From positions 1-6,588 of the forward strand of contig CAYUCP010000040.1 in assembly GCA_964443315.1 (NCBI GenBank): DNA of 6,588 nucleotides. The letters run 5' to 3'. Made by a program: the position numbers and the translations under genes. Below the pieces are notes generated by a model. That model had not been told where the DNA came from, searched no databases, and was given only the letters and a program-made list of their open reading frames with translations. The stretch is from JAGOTP01 sp964443315 (GTDB lineage Bacteria > Patescibacteriota > Patescibacteriia > 2-12-FULL-60-25). This document shows positions 6,355 to 6,588 of the stretch, one piece after another (the first letter of the stretch is position 1; every line of letters starts with the position of its first letter).

Positions 6355-6363
6355 GGCTATACT
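6334..6363 (+). promoter_or_regulatory. Sigma70-type promoter nested in the prfA terminator
   Basis: TTGACA (6334-6339) is a perfect -35 box; 18 nt later comes TATACT (6358-6363), matching the -10 consensus TATAAT at five of six positions. The expected start of transcription is near 6370. This is by far the best promoter match in the window. The -35 box begins in the left arm and loop of the prfA terminator hairpin and the spacer contains its right arm and T-run, so the two signals share DNA. Confidence 0.7.
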
Positions 6364-6369
6364 AGGCCG

Positions 6370-6539
6370 TTATCCTCGTGTTCAGTTGCGAAACTGATCT
6401 CTGAGGGTAGCGCTTCCAATTCGAGTTTTCATTCGCAGATCTGAGCTGGACGATGAGTCCGGCCGTTCGGCGATGTCCGAGTTTCTCGGTCTGGTGTTCG
6501 TGGTTGCTCTGCATGGCGGAAACGCCGGAGGTGGTCCTG
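6370..6539 (+). ncRNA. Candidate structured 5' leader, 170 nt, with two GNRA-capped hairpins
   Basis: Between the promoter and the next gene I see no convincing coding frame but do see small hairpins: TCAGTT-GCGA-AACTGA (6382-6397) and GGCG-GAAA-CGCC (6515-6526), both capped by GNRA tetraloops. The second abuts the Shine-Dalgarno (GGAGG from 6527). An alternative pairing TCCGGC (6458-6463) with GCCGGA (6524-6529) would cover part of the ribosome site and exclude the second hairpin. This suggests possible leader-mediated control. It does not match any riboswitch class I can recognise by eye. Confidence 0.35.
6527..6534 (+). promoter_or_regulatory. Strong Shine-Dalgarno (GGAGGTGG)
   Basis: GGAGG at 6527-6531 lies 8 nt before ATG 6540, ideal spacing. 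It is the only clear Shine-Dalgarno in front of any gene in the window, and it decides the start over the in-frame ATG at 6513, which has none. Confidence 0.6.
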
Positions 6540-6588
6540 ATGAAGCGATGGTTGTTGTTGGCCGCACTCGCGTGCGGCTGCGCTGTGG
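6540..6588 (+). CDS. Start of a putative exported protein (signal peptide only), truncated by window edge
   Basis: Only 16 codons are visible: MKRWLLLAALACGCAV. A basic start (K2, R3) followed by a hydrophobic core (W4 to A11) is the pattern of a Sec signal peptide. Cysteines at 12 and 14 raise the chance of a lipoprotein, but the residues before them (A-L-A and A-C-G) are not a good lipobox match. Support comes from the Shine-Dalgarno 8 nt upstream and the promoter at 6334-6363. A perfect hairpin GCCGCAC-TCGC-GTGCGGC (6561-6578) lies within the reading frame. Two other frames are also open through this segment, so the call is moderate. No function can be stated. Confidence 0.5.
   Translation, partial: MKRWLLLAALACGCAV

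Noticed and set aside
6537..6545. CTGATGA segment resembling a hammerhead ribozyme core
   Set aside because: The required GAAA after a stem II and the flanking stems I and III are not present nearby.
6382..6567. Minus-strand 61-codon frame convergent with prfA
   Set aside because: It begins at a GTG with no ribosome site, is low-complexity Ser/Thr/Pro/Arg, and runs against a strong plus-strand promoter and Shine-Dalgarno. It cannot be fully excluded because the edge is near.
6473..6588. Alternative plus-strand frame from ATG 6473 (begins MSEFLGLVFVVALHGG)
   Set aside because: It has no Shine-Dalgarno and lies in another frame than the SD-led signal peptide at 6540. It stays a weaker alternative until the sequence is extended.

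Overview
The window looks like a cell-envelope glycan locus joined to a small translation block, from a bacterium that is plausibly a Patescibacteria/CPR-type lineage. That guess is low to moderate confidence. It rests on tightly packed genes, an almost complete lack of Shine-Dalgarno sequences, a lysine/alanine-tailed L31 next to prfA, and a fused rhamnose-pathway enzyme. No rRNA marker is present to settle the taxonomy. The five complete genes stop with TAA (four) or TAG (one), and nothing suggests a recoded UGA.

Layout. On the minus strand, positions 1415 to 1 encode an RmlB-type nucleotide-sugar 4,6-dehydratase. Through a Ser/Thr/Ala/Pro-rich linker it continues into a second Rossmann domain that resembles the epimerase/reductase half of plant rhamnose synthase (RHM, UER/NRS-ER). 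The window edge cuts this second domain. A 131-nt divergent spacer with a purine tract and a small inverted repeat separates it from a plus-strand operon of three GT-A (GT2-like) glycosyltransferases at 1547-4613, with gaps of only 3 and 4 nt. The first of these is WbbL-like. The simplest reading is that the fusion enzyme makes an activated 6-deoxyhexose (L-rhamnose or close kin) and the three transferases build it, with other sugars, into a surface polysaccharide.

Next come rpmE (ribosomal protein L31, 4663-4959), a two-tier hairpin terminator (4968-5030) and a roughly 195-nt non-coding spacer with long-range complementarity and a REP-like palindrome. After that are prfA (release factor 1, 5225-6298) and its terminator (6327-6354). 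A near-consensus sigma70-type promoter (TTGACA, 18 nt, TATACT) is embedded in that terminator. It points into a roughly 170-nt leader with two GNRA-capped hairpins, and then to the only gene in the window with a strong Shine-Dalgarno. That gene is a putative exported protein starting at 6540 and truncated by the edge.

The points most worth attention are the plant-RHM-like fusion, the promoter inside the prfA terminator with its structured leader, the consistent pyrimidine-rich non-SD starts, and the structured spacer upstream of prfA.
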